The translations under genes were made by a program, and so were the position numbers. Below the pieces are notes generated by a model. That model searched no databases. It was not told the DNA's origin and saw nothing but the letters and a program-made list of their open reading frames with translations. This document shows, in pieces, positions 19,033 to 27,945 of a stretch of DNA of 64,000 nucleotides. Every line of letters starts with the position of its first letter. The stretch's first letter is position 1. The stretch is from a virus. The stretch is from positions 310,001 to 374,000 of IMG/VR virus record IMGVR_UViG_3300028654_000001. The stretch is one strand, 5' to 3'.

Positions 19033-19793
19033 GCCGTACCCCCACCAGAAGTTGTGTACCCGTCGCTGCCTCTTTCAATGACCAGACCCTCTGATGGAGC
19101 TCGAGTACCGCCTTGGTCATACGATGACATGGGCGCATATACAACCTTCCCGAATGGATCTTTTCCTTTATCATCAGCTATTGCCCGATAGCTAGGATCA
19201 GTGAATAACTGATTAACTAGAGCGATGAGGTTCTCAAGCGAACCATCAACCTCAACCGCGTTTGTTATGGAGGTCAGATTATCGATCTCAATTTGTAGTT
19301 GATCCGAGTAGTCAATAGCTCGCCTAACTTTCCTTTCTATTCTTTCTAGACGATCTAAATTTTCTGAAGCCCAATCCCTCATAGATCTCACTGCATTACC
19401 GGATACAGCATCAGCAAGGCCTAGAGAGGGTACAGGCTCCCCGTTCGAAAGTACCTTCGAGCTGTAGGTCTCGGTACCTTTCGTATAGTAAACTGGATCA
19501 CCCATACTCCTAACTTGCAGGTCGTAGAATGGGTCTCCACCCAAAACCTCATAAGCCGACATGAGCTTCCCGATATAGGTGGTGAACCCTGGCTGACCAG
19601 TAGCGTAACCGGTTGGTTGCCCTGCAGAGTCATAGGTGAACTGAAGAAATCCTATTCTCTGCTTTTCGACGGTAAGGTGATTTACCCTGGATTTTACATA
19701 GGTTAATTGAGCTCTAGTATATGTAACTAGTCTTTGAAACTGTGACCTATTGAATGTTCCCAACCAGTCCATCATAGTTAGCCTACCGATCAA
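19029..19793 (-). CDS. Baseplate-region hypothetical protein (254 aa)
   Basis: ATGA overlaps at both ends tie it translationally to its neighbours. It is mainly helical: RSQFQRLVTYTRAQLTYVKS near the N-terminus and NLDRLERIERKVRRAIDYSD in the middle, followed by LENLIALVNQLFTDPSYRAI. The C-terminus is Gly/Ser-rich (DGYTTSGGGTA). No family recognised. Its place between the 718-residue protein and the gp25-like wedge suggests a small baseplate or wedge subunit. Confidence 0.75.
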   Translation of the reverse strand: MIGRLTMMDWLGTFNRSQFQRLVTYTRAQLTYVKSRVNHLTVEKQRIGFLQFTYDSAGQPTGYATGQPGFTTYIGKLMSAYEVLGGDPFYDLQVRSMGDPVYYTKGTETYSSKVLSNGEPVPSLGLADAVSGNAVRSMRDWASENLDRLERIERKVRRAIDYSDQLQIEIDNLTSITNAVEVDGSLENLIALVNQLFTDPSYRAIADDKGKDPFGKVVYAPMSSYDQGGTRAPSEGLVIERGSDGYTTSGGGTA

Positions 19794-21946
19794 AAGATGA
19801 GGCTGAAGGCAGTCACAAACGCATCAATATTGGTTCCCGCATATGCCAGAGAGACTCCAGCAGAGTACCCACCTGGACCTGAAGGGGGTTTTGTACCACC
19901 CGCATTATCGATAGCCGAGATCCACCCGGGGATACCAGCGGATGTGCTAGGAACACTTAGGAAGTAGAAGCCAGCTGAAAAACTATCCAAATAGTTGAGA
20001 ATCTCGATCAAGTACTTGATGAAACGCTCTAGGATATCTATCTTACGTGCAACGGTATCGATGAATGCCTTGATCTCATCAATGGCTGACTTGAAAGCAT
20101 CGAGTAAAGCGTCGATACGGTTCAACAGATCATAGATGAACTGCCCACTCCACGGAACGATATCTCTGAGAAGGCTGACTGAAACCCAGTCAGGAGGGGT
20201 TCCACCAAGGGTGAATGACTTAATGAAAGTAACTACCTTTAGTAAGTTGAGACGTGTATTGACGTCCTTGAAGGCTGCATTCGACGTCACATAGATCTCT
20301 GGGTGATTAGATGATGGGAAGTCTTCTGGGATGAGGTTGAAGGCAGTGACCATCTGCTCAAGGGTACTGTTGCTACCCTTAAGGTTTCCAGTAGAGGGGA
20401 TGGGTAATGGAATGGCACCTTGGTACAGATCTCTCATTGGATTGAGCATCGCACTGTTCTCTAACAGGGAAGCCCCAACCAACTGAGCCAATCGGGCAGC
20501 CTGAAACTTCACCGAGAGGTAGTTTTGGACAACGTTAGGGTACTCCTCAGTTACAGAATTCTTCTCAATCGAGCTCAGAGCTGTGGGTATGATGTCTGAA
20601 AGAGCTCCACCAAGATTCATGAGAGATCCCTGTCCGACTTTGGTTGCAGGAGTACTTCCCGTGGGTCTTCCATTCGCGTCAAAGGTAGCTGTTGGGTCCA
20701 ATGGATTATGAAACCCAAGAGCAAAAGCCATCCTAAAGGTATTATCGAGAACGGTAATTACATCGAAGTTGGCTGGAATGTTCGGAAGTCTGCAAGTGAG
20801 TATCCCACTTGGACGCCCCATGATGACCGGATTGTTTGGATCACTACTAGGCCATCGCTGAATGTACTCACCAGTGTTTGCCTTTTGCTCTGGTGCTGGA
20901 AAGTCGATAGTATTGTTGACGGATACAACCAAGGGGCCACTGAATGCTCTAATTCGATAGTAGTAGGTCTTATCCTTATCTACAATACTATCCAAGTAAC
21001 GGAACTTTCCTAGCTGCCCAAGGATAAACGTTGAGGTTGCTTGGGTTGGATCAATGACAAGGTACTTCTCGAATACTCGGAAGTAGTCTCCATTCTCATC
21101 CCTGACAGGGATGGTCCTCTTGATGGCCTTCCCATGCTTATCTTCGAAGTTGGTCTCAGCATTCAGCGTTAGGGTAACTGGACCACCAGAGTTACTTGTC
21201 TTCTCGATGAGCCAGCTCTGAGGGATCAATTCACTTGAGACCGTAGCAAGCAAGTCCCCGTAACCTGGATCTGGGGGGTATTGATTGGTAGCTAAAGTCC
21301 ACTCAATGGAAAAACCCCTGAGTACTGCCCCGAATACTGATGCAACCTGCAGGATAGGATCGAAGTTGTTCTGTGAAGTTGTACCCCCTGCAACAGAACC
21401 TGCCCCTGAAACAGAGGAGGGTAAGGTTCCAGCAGGAAAGATCCTTACATTAGCCGGAGCAGCATACTTAGCGGATGCAACCTCTTTCCCAAAGAACCTT
21501 AGTAGGATCTTGATAAGCCGGAGCATCCCAAAAACTGTAGTAGCATCAGCGACAATAAGCACGAACCCGCTAAGCGTCTGCCCAGCTGCAGGTTGAGGCC
21601 GGAAAGGATCCTTTGAGTCAAATAAGGAGGCCTTGAACCTCTCCACAAAGGCCTGATATCCTCCCTTGAACCTATCGAAGTTAGGATCCTGAGTTGTAAT
21701 CGGAACATCATAGAGTGCAAACAGACCTGTCTGTTTCAAACTGTTGAATAATTCTTGGATCAACGTGAGAAGTGCTTGGACAATGGCGCGAATAGGATTC
21801 CCAAAGTCAATAAGAAATAGGCTGATTGTCTCAAGGAGAGCTTTAATGATCTCCATGAACGTAACAAGAGCTTCAAGAGAACTACGGACGTCCTCCATCA
21901 AGTCCTTGCCAGGAATTTTGATCTGTAGTGCCTCCCAGTCAGCCAT
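19790..21946 (-). CDS. Large baseplate-region structural protein (718 aa)
   Basis: Start placed at the ATG at 21946 (MADWEALQIKIPGKDLMEDV); a TTG 15 nt upstream is the only reason for a longer call. Helical hydrophobic ends (FMEIIKALLETISLFLIDFG near the start; residues KSAIDEIKAFIDTVARKIDI and YLIEILNYLDSFSAGFYFLS near the end) flank a beta-rich centre including a fibronectin-like SIVDKDKTYYYRIRAFSGPL strand. No family recognised. Its 5' end overlaps the 44-residue gene and its 3' end overlaps the next gene, so it belongs to the baseplate operon. Confidence 0.75.
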   Translation of the reverse strand: MADWEALQIKIPGKDLMEDVRSSLEALVTFMEIIKALLETISLFLIDFGNPIRAIVQALLTLIQELFNSLKQTGLFALYDVPITTQDPNFDRFKGGYQAFVERFKASLFDSKDPFRPQPAAGQTLSGFVLIVADATTVFGMLRLIKILLRFFGKEVASAKYAAPANVRIFPAGTLPSSVSGAGSVAGGTTSQNNFDPILQVASVFGAVLRGFSIEWTLATNQYPPDPGYGDLLATVSSELIPQSWLIEKTSNSGGPVTLTLNAETNFEDKHGKAIKRTIPVRDENGDYFRVFEKYLVIDPTQATSTFILGQLGKFRYLDSIVDKDKTYYYRIRAFSGPLVVSVNNTIDFPAPEQKANTGEYIQRWPSSDPNNPVIMGRPSGILTCRLPNIPANFDVITVLDNTFRMAFALGFHNPLDPTATFDANGRPTGSTPATKVGQGSLMNLGGALSDIIPTALSSIEKNSVTEEYPNVVQNYLSVKFQAARLAQLVGASLLENSAMLNPMRDLYQGAIPLPIPSTGNLKGSNSTLEQMVTAFNLIPEDFPSSNHPEIYVTSNAAFKDVNTRLNLLKVVTFIKSFTLGGTPPDWVSVSLLRDIVPWSGQFIYDLLNRIDALLDAFKSAIDEIKAFIDTVARKIDILERFIKYLIEILNYLDSFSAGFYFLSVPSTSAGIPGWISAIDNAGGTKPPSGPGGYSAGVSLAYAGTNIDAFVTAFSLIF

Positions 21947-22073
21947 ATGATTTACCCACAATAGAGCGCAACCATGAGGCTATGCACTCTAACTCTGTAT
22001 AAGTTGTGTCACTCTTTAGTCGATTCGCCCGATGACTAATAACTGCGATTACAGTCTGAAGTTTAGGATCCAT
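21939..22073 (-). CDS. Micro-gene, 44 aa
   Basis: Peptide MDPKLQTVIAVISHRANRLK, then SDTTYTELECIASWLRSIVG, ending KSYG. The start lies inside the end of the 57-residue gene (TATGGATCCTAA) and the stop overlaps the start of the 718-residue gene (ATGGCTGA). These interlocking overlaps, in the same style as the surrounding operon, are the main evidence that it is real. It looks like a single amphipathic helical domain. No family recognised. Confidence 0.6.
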   Translation of the reverse strand: MDPKLQTVIAVISHRANRLKSDTTYTELECIASWLRSIVGKSYG

Positions 22074-22236
22074 AATGTAAACGTTCCAACTTGCGCCTAA
22101 GAAGAGCTAGCTCACTCTCCGTTGCAACCTTGGTTAGTTTGATGGCCTCGCGCATCTTGGTAACAATCCCGAACTCCTCCCGATACTCCCAGTTGGCTTG
22201 TGAAGGGACTTCAGGTTCTTTCTTTTCTTCAGTCAT
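22063..22236 (-). CDS. Micro-gene, 57 aa, charged helical protein
   Basis: Peptide begins MTEEKKEPEVPSQANWEYRE and continues with a charged helix (MREAIKLTKVATESELALLR, then RKLERLHYGS). Its ATG overlaps the TGA of the 1677-residue gene as TGATG, and its own end overlaps the following 44-residue gene. A short coiled-coil-like protein in a baseplate operon could be a chaperone or minor structural piece; that is a guess. Confidence 0.65.
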   Translation of the reverse strand: MTEEKKEPEVPSQANWEYREEFGIVTKMREAIKLTKVATESELALLRRKLERLHYGS

Positions 22237-25200
22237 CACTGCACCGCCAAAAGTTTGAGCATTGCGTTTAGAGTATCCTGTTGGGCCTTGATTCTGTTTT
22301 CTACGGCCCGTTTTTGCTTCACAAGGATCCCAGTCTCCAAGTTAATCCGTGAGTTTATCCACGTATATCTATAATCATAGAGTCTATCGCTCGTAGCCAA
22401 TACTGCTGTGATCTTACTGATGGCATCCAATACTTGGGACTTTCGGGCCGTAACTGTAGTGTACCGATCTTGAACTTGACTCCTATCAGTTAAACCCTGC
22501 ACCCAAGCTAGAGTGTCAGGGGTAACACTCAATGGTTCGAGTAGGGTTATCCAAGACGAGGTAGTTATAGCAAAGGCTATGACCTCATTAAGTAGTCCCG
22601 TTAGATCAGCAATCGATTGTGGTGTGATACCAAGTGCATTGGCGAAAAAGGTATTGAATCCAGCAACTTCATCCTGTGCAGTATTCCAAAGGGTGTAGGC
22701 AAGACCCTGAAGATCAGAACCTCCAAAAGTGTTGAGTGATCTACAAATTCGATACGTATTGGACCCCGATAGATCTGACCCAAAAGCAAAGTCCAGGGTG
22801 AGTTGAGTCTCAGAGTCCACAGAGGTCACCTGACGTCGCTGGTAGGTTGGACCTTGGGAAGCAACTACTGTGTAACCAGGAGTGACCCCAGAACTTATGA
22901 AGTTCGCACTCGAGTCAACCAGAACTACTCCAGACGTTGTAGCCGTGAAAGTAGGCCCGACCACATTGTCCGATGCAGTAACCCTAAAGTTGAACGGACC
23001 ACTACTTAACCCTGGGAAAGGTTGACTAACTACAAGATAATCAGGACCTACACTGTCTATGACGTGAAAGCTGGTGCTCAAGGCACTAATCTGAATCAAA
23101 TCCCCAGGGTGTAGAAGTGCCAACGGGAACGGGTTAGAGGTTAACGTAGTCCTACCAAAGTTCAACGTCCCAGAATCTGTATAAGGAGCGTGAAGAGAAG
23201 CCCCCGATTGAACATAACCCAACTCAGTATCCAAGTACCCAGAGAACCCAGTTCCGCTTTCACATAGGAACGAAGGATTGTGTAATGGATACCCCTGATC
23301 TCCATCGTCATCAAGAGTCTGTCCATATAGAGCTGGGAACTTCTTAGGAGAAGTGGTAAGGTTTGCAAAAACCACTGAACCCTGAAGGAGCTCCCCCCCA
23401 ATCGGAGCTTTACCTATCACCGGGATAGGGTTCAGGTAGATAAGATACCCGTTAGTGGTATCGAGAGTAACATCGATTCCAACTCGATAACTCTTCGGTG
23501 GATACGTCAGATCTGTAGTGCTTAAGTAAACGGTAGCCCCGGCTGGGATATGAACAGGGATGGTAGAGACACCAAGTGAAGTTGGTGAAACTGAGGTGAC
23601 TTCTAAGGACGTTGAATCAGAGATGTAGACATTTGTTGGGTCAGCTACACTTACTAGGAGCCCAACTTCGAAGGCTGGACGAAGTGGTGGATCTGTAACC
23701 CCAGCCGTAGTGTCAACATAGAGAACGGTGTCCCCAACTTCAGCATCTCTGATAATTAGGGCTCGATGAAATCTCTTGAAGAAGACCTGACTTGATCCGG
23801 TGAGGGGCTTGACCCCAAAGTTCATGATCGGATCCCCGGTCTTGGTTCCTTGCAGGATCACCTGAGAAACTTCAGCCACGGTTGGGTAGAACCTACTGTG
23901 AGTTCCAGATTGGTAGGCTCGAATGGTATCCCCAAAGGCCATACTAACGATATCGTCAATCTGGTTATTTGCAGTTAGGATGCTCGAAGCTAGGTTTCCA
24001 GTAGACCCATCGAACTTGAACAACCCATCGACATCCCCAACAACCCTACCGTCCATGTCACGAAGGACTTGCTCAAGGGCGTTGACAGAGTTGTTGTAGA
24101 GTAGAAGTGTGGCCCGAGCCACTATATCTTCATTGGCTAACTCACCTTCCTCGAAGTAAACAGAAGCGTTGCCTTGATCGAATAACTGAGGCTGAGAGGC
24201 ATTATCTACTCGAGGGCCACTTGAGGGAGCTGAAGAGCTCGCATCCGACTTATACTGCTCTGCGAGCTGCCCCCTGAAGTTGGTCATTGTCTCAACTCGA
24301 ACATAGAACGAGTCGGGAATGTAGGTTGTGAGTGAATCAACCAGTATCTGATTGAGCAAGCCATTATCTTGCGTTGGTACAATGGTATAGGTATAGGATG
24401 CCTGCAGGTAACCAGGGCCTACAACTCTATGTTTTGTATAGAGTATGTTGAGGGACTCCCCAGATGCCAGTGGGTTGGTAAAGTCGATCTTTCCAGAATC
24501 ATCGATCTTGAAGTCCGCGGGTGCTGTCAAGACAGTTCCGGGTTGCCCGTCAACCTTTCGATACACAATCACAGTATCAAGCAAGGTAAGAGGTGGGGTC
24601 TGAACTGGAATCGCTGGAGCACCACTCGTTTGGAGACTCTTCACGTTGGCTTCGTAGATCGGACGAATAGACCTGCGTAAAACGTAAGAACCACTGTACT
24701 CTCGAGCTGTAGTCTGAGTTATAGAAACCGTTGTGGTAGTACCATCAAAAGAGGAACCGGAAACTAGATAGAAGTCATTGAAGTGCCCGTCAGAAAAGTA
24801 TAGGATTATTCCAGATATATAGACACCAGACTGATCCCCAGATACCTGAAAGCTGTTCATTCCACGAGAGATTTGACTCGAAGGGACTCCTGGAGTGAAG
24901 TATTGTTGAATCGAGCCCGTCGATATGAATAGGTTTGGGTTAGTTGAGGAGTCGCCGAATACTTGAGGGGCTAGAAGATTGACTGTGGTACGATCGGTTA
25001 CAGGGTCATAACTAGGAGCTGAAAGATAGTATACCTCACTCTGCTCAATACGAATCAGATACCCATCTGGAAATACCAATCTTTGATCCCCGCTGACTGT
25101 AAAAGAAGTGGATCCATCGACTATCTGAACCGGAATCATGATTAGGTTAGGCTTGAGGACGGAAACAGTATTCTCCCCACCAAGAGCCTGCGTTATGTAA

Positions 25201-27269
25201 TAGTCAATGTAGACATTCTCATCTGGATTTACTATTGATCCATGGGGTAACGCATCAGTCACCCTTGTAAATCCAGAAGGAGTGGGTAGTATGTCAGGAA
25301 GAAAAGTGATAGTCGAGTTGATGAAGTCGATCTTGTACTGACTTGAGTCCTGAGGGCGACCCCCGCGAAAAACCGTTGGTGCTGGGTTCTGGGCAACAAC
25401 CCTACTAGTTTGGTTGAAGTTGAGTACTGATTGGTTAGTAGTGTGACTAGCTAGCTCTTTACGCACCAAGAATGTTGCAGTCTCCGTGGTCAAGACCAAA
25501 GGGACCACCGTCGGGTCCAGGTTATCCTGACTCGAGGGGTAGGTAATGAGGAGCTGATCCAAAGCTAGGAGACGAAACGTGGTCTGAAAAGTTCCTAGAT
25601 CAGCACTGACTCGATAATCACTCCCAGGGGTTAGTAGTTTTGTGATATTGTTCCGAACCAGAGACAGGGTAACGTTCGGGTCCCTTAGTTGTACAGAATT
25701 GAAGAATCGATCGGCTAGAACTTCTTGTGAAGTCCTAACCTCATAGGTTAGTCCTGTGGATCCTAAGGTAATTGGAGCATCAATACTCAGACTTGTTGTA
25801 GATGGTATCGAGAGGATATTGTAGACCCCAGGATTAGGTCCGTTTGAGACGATGAGAGGGTAGCCCGCTTGAACCGAGCTGAAGTCGGCTGATGTATCAA
25901 CGAACACGGTCGAGGAGTCCGGCGTGGCTCCTCCGATACCACTGGTGACTAGAGTACCTGTCTGACTCACAAAGGTTAGGATACCGGCTGTAGCATCCAG
26001 AAGGGCTTCTGATCCCAGAGCTAACGGTGGGCCACCGTTCAAAGAGAAGACAGCATTCGAGGCAACTACCCCAGGGTTAATCTGTACTGCTGCCGTTGGA
26101 GCAGCTAATGGAATGGAATACAGGTCCACTCTCTGAGCAAAGTTCAGTTGCTTATTGTCAAAATCAATTGTGTAACCTATCCCAGAAGGTGGAGAAGGGA
26201 TGTCAAGGCGCGGGAGGGTCCCGATAAAGGTTCCAGTACCCTGCTGTACTGCAACGCTGAATGGGTAGTTAACGGGTTCGTCAATCGGAAGCACAGGAAG
26301 AAACACAAAAGGGGACCCAATAATTGGACTCGCTAGCTTGGCATTGGTAACCGGATAGAATGCTGTGAGATCCCTTACCTCAGTCCCAGACCCACCAGGG
26401 TTTACTGGAGAACGGAAAAATCGAAATGAAACTCCATGTGCAGCATCAATCAGCACATCCCCATTGACCACCCAAGCCTGGTAGGCCCCGTAGTTTATTG
26501 CGTCACTCAAGTAAAACTTAATGGCAGATCCATTACTGAGAACTTGAACCTGGTCTGACTTCCCAGTTGTAAAGCTGTCGACAACGACAAAAGCTGAAAA
26601 CTGATGAACAACCTGGTCTCCGTTCATAGCCACGAACACTAGGTCATTCCCAGAAAGCGGTAGGTTGGGTGAGACCACAATCGGGGAAGTCGAGAAGCTC
26701 CCAATGAGTTGTCTTGGGAACTTCAAGTTATTGTTGAGTAGGACCCCATCAAAGTATACTGGTGACCCAGCATTATCGATAACGTCTGTTGGATAGAAAC
26801 GAATCAAACCAGTGTCTGTTGCCCAATTGAAGTGACCTGAAGCGGTTGGTAGCGGGAGGGTTGCCTCAGGGGCAGAGACATCTTGCTGCAGTGAAAGTCC
26901 AAACCCGATCTTAACAATGGGAAACTCAGTCGCTCCTGGTATAGGGTTCAGGTGAATTCTAGGGTCTGTCCCGAGAACCCCCATTCTTCCGTATTGAATG
27001 GGCTTGAAGGTTCCAACCGTCCCGTCGTAATCAAACCGTTGAACTCCACCCTGGTTCTGTGTGAAACCTAGAGTGACCTTAGGATCAGCTAGGTTACCAT
27101 CAACAAGAACGAGGGTTAGATAGTCAATTGGCCCAGGGTTGCTTTCGTCAGAACCGAAGGAGGATAGGTCTGAGGGGACAGCATAGTCATCAGGGCTCGC
27201 GGTGAAGGAACTGTTTGCCGATCCAACACGAGGCTTCTGTAGTAAGTAATGCTGTGTACTGACTGGCAT
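22236..27269 (-). CDS. Giant baseplate/tail structural protein (1677 aa)
   Basis: Preceded by GAGGATT 5 nt before the ATG. Mostly beta-rich with repeated small domains of the type VDTSADFSSVQAGYPLIVSN followed by GVYNILSIPSTTSLSIDAPI; a second clear copy near residues 1455-1510 reads VDSSANFISSGVTPGYTVVA and RRQVTSVDSETQLTLDF. The same domain occurs in the 1408-residue protein. The C-terminal ~130 residues are helical (LYDYRYTWINSRINLETGIL, then VKQKRAVENRIKAQQDTLNA), probably an oligomerisation stalk. No single family recognised; location between spike and wedge genes implies a baseplate-proximal appendage. Confidence 0.8.
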   Translation of the reverse strand: MPVSTQHYLLQKPRVGSANSSFTASPDDYAVPSDLSSFGSDESNPGPIDYLTLVLVDGNLADPKVTLGFTQNQGGVQRFDYDGTVGTFKPIQYGRMGVLGTDPRIHLNPIPGATEFPIVKIGFGLSLQQDVSAPEATLPLPTASGHFNWATDTGLIRFYPTDVIDNAGSPVYFDGVLLNNNLKFPRQLIGSFSTSPIVVSPNLPLSGNDLVFVAMNGDQVVHQFSAFVVVDSFTTGKSDQVQVLSNGSAIKFYLSDAINYGAYQAWVVNGDVLIDAAHGVSFRFFRSPVNPGGSGTEVRDLTAFYPVTNAKLASPIIGSPFVFLPVLPIDEPVNYPFSVAVQQGTGTFIGTLPRLDIPSPPSGIGYTIDFDNKQLNFAQRVDLYSIPLAAPTAAVQINPGVVASNAVFSLNGGPPLALGSEALLDATAGILTFVSQTGTLVTSGIGGATPDSSTVFVDTSADFSSVQAGYPLIVSNGPNPGVYNILSIPSTTSLSIDAPITLGSTGLTYEVRTSQEVLADRFFNSVQLRDPNVTLSLVRNNITKLLTPGSDYRVSADLGTFQTTFRLLALDQLLITYPSSQDNLDPTVVPLVLTTETATFLVRKELASHTTNQSVLNFNQTSRVVAQNPAPTVFRGGRPQDSSQYKIDFINSTITFLPDILPTPSGFTRVTDALPHGSIVNPDENVYIDYYITQALGGENTVSVLKPNLIMIPVQIVDGSTSFTVSGDQRLVFPDGYLIRIEQSEVYYLSAPSYDPVTDRTTVNLLAPQVFGDSSTNPNLFISTGSIQQYFTPGVPSSQISRGMNSFQVSGDQSGVYISGIILYFSDGHFNDFYLVSGSSFDGTTTTVSITQTTAREYSGSYVLRRSIRPIYEANVKSLQTSGAPAIPVQTPPLTLLDTVIVYRKVDGQPGTVLTAPADFKIDDSGKIDFTNPLASGESLNILYTKHRVVGPGYLQASYTYTIVPTQDNGLLNQILVDSLTTYIPDSFYVRVETMTNFRGQLAEQYKSDASSSAPSSGPRVDNASQPQLFDQGNASVYFEEGELANEDIVARATLLLYNNSVNALEQVLRDMDGRVVGDVDGLFKFDGSTGNLASSILTANNQIDDIVSMAFGDTIRAYQSGTHSRFYPTVAEVSQVILQGTKTGDPIMNFGVKPLTGSSQVFFKRFHRALIIRDAEVGDTVLYVDTTAGVTDPPLRPAFEVGLLVSVADPTNVYISDSTSLEVTSVSPTSLGVSTIPVHIPAGATVYLSTTDLTYPPKSYRVGIDVTLDTTNGYLIYLNPIPVIGKAPIGGELLQGSVVFANLTTSPKKFPALYGQTLDDDGDQGYPLHNPSFLCESGTGFSGYLDTELGYVQSGASLHAPYTDSGTLNFGRTTLTSNPFPLALLHPGDLIQISALSTSFHVIDSVGPDYLVVSQPFPGLSSGPFNFRVTASDNVVGPTFTATTSGVVLVDSSANFISSGVTPGYTVVASQGPTYQRRQVTSVDSETQLTLDFAFGSDLSGSNTYRICRSLNTFGGSDLQGLAYTLWNTAQDEVAGFNTFFANALGITPQSIADLTGLLNEVIAFAITTSSWITLLEPLSVTPDTLAWVQGLTDRSQVQDRYTTVTARKSQVLDAISKITAVLATSDRLYDYRYTWINSRINLETGILVKQKRAVENRIKAQQDTLNAMLKLLAVQ

Positions 27270-27288
27270 CTAATCCTCATTTGCATTT

Positions 27289-27858
27289 TCAGACGATCTT
27301 ACCCGAACCTGATCCAGAAGACGGTGAAAGACCGCCGGCACCCACGATTGGAACCGGGAGTACAAGACCCTGAAGAGTGATCATGAGAGCTGTTGAGATC
27401 GCATTCGCTTTTTTGGCGGCTCCAGAACCGGTGATACCGACACTACTAAAGCCCTGCATCAAAGAAGAATAAGCGGACGAACCACTGACACGAGCTACCG
27501 CCGCACCAGCTCCAACTGAAGGATGATTCGTAATCACCGAACCCTGAAGCAAACCCAAAGAGATCCCAGTAGCCAACCCTGTTGCTTCGAGTGGAGCCAT
27601 TGGCCCTAGTTGACCGTTAACAGCATAGGCCCCTAATAAACTTGCTAAGAAGATGGGTTGAGGGAATAGAAAGGGGAGTAATCCAGTTCCAACCCCTACT
27701 AGACCTGCATCAACAGTTTTGACCGATAGCTTCTGAACCCAAAGTGAAATCCCCATTGCAACCCCAGAGGCAAACTTAGGGGTTGCAATACCAAGCATCC
27801 CACATCCGAGAAGAGCGGTAGTAATAGTAACGGTAAGTGCTGGAGCAACAATAGGCAT
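27289..27858 (-). CDS. Hydrophobic Gly/Ala-rich baseplate-region protein (189 aa)
   Basis: Composition is dominated by Gly, Ala, Leu, Ser and Val, with long hydrophobic stretches (VTITTALLGCGMLGIATPKF; GTGLLPFLFPQPIFLASLLG; GLATGISLGLLQGSVITNHP). It ends in a Ser/Gly tail. It lies directly after the spike gene, where many contractile systems encode a spike-capping or PAAR-type protein, but no PAAR motif is visible. It could be membrane-active or a compact virion protein. Start ATG follows a TAG immediately (TAGATG). Confidence 0.7.
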   Translation of the reverse strand: MPIVAPALTVTITTALLGCGMLGIATPKFASGVAMGISLWVQKLSVKTVDAGLVGVGTGLLPFLFPQPIFLASLLGAYAVNGQLGPMAPLEATGLATGISLGLLQGSVITNHPSVGAGAAVARVSGSSAYSSLMQGFSSVGITGSGAAKKANAISTALMITLQGLVLPVPIVGAGGLSPSSGSGSGKIV

Positions 27859-27939
27859 CTACCCAGCCTTTTTGAGGACTGGTTCCTGAGCCCTCTCAAG
27901 ATAATCAGCGATACGACGGAATAATCGTTGACTTCGCAT
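27859..27939 (-). CDS. Possible micro-gene, 26 aa
   Basis: Peptide MRSQRLFRRIADYLERAQEP plus VLKKAG, a basic amphipathic helix. It fills the gap between the spike stop (27946) and the next ATG (27858), and its TAG abuts that ATG. There is no strong Shine-Dalgarno. It may be a real leader or coupling peptide, or chance. Confidence 0.3.
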   Translation of the reverse strand: MRSQRLFRRIADYLERAQEPVLKKAG

Positions 27940-27945
27940 GGCACT

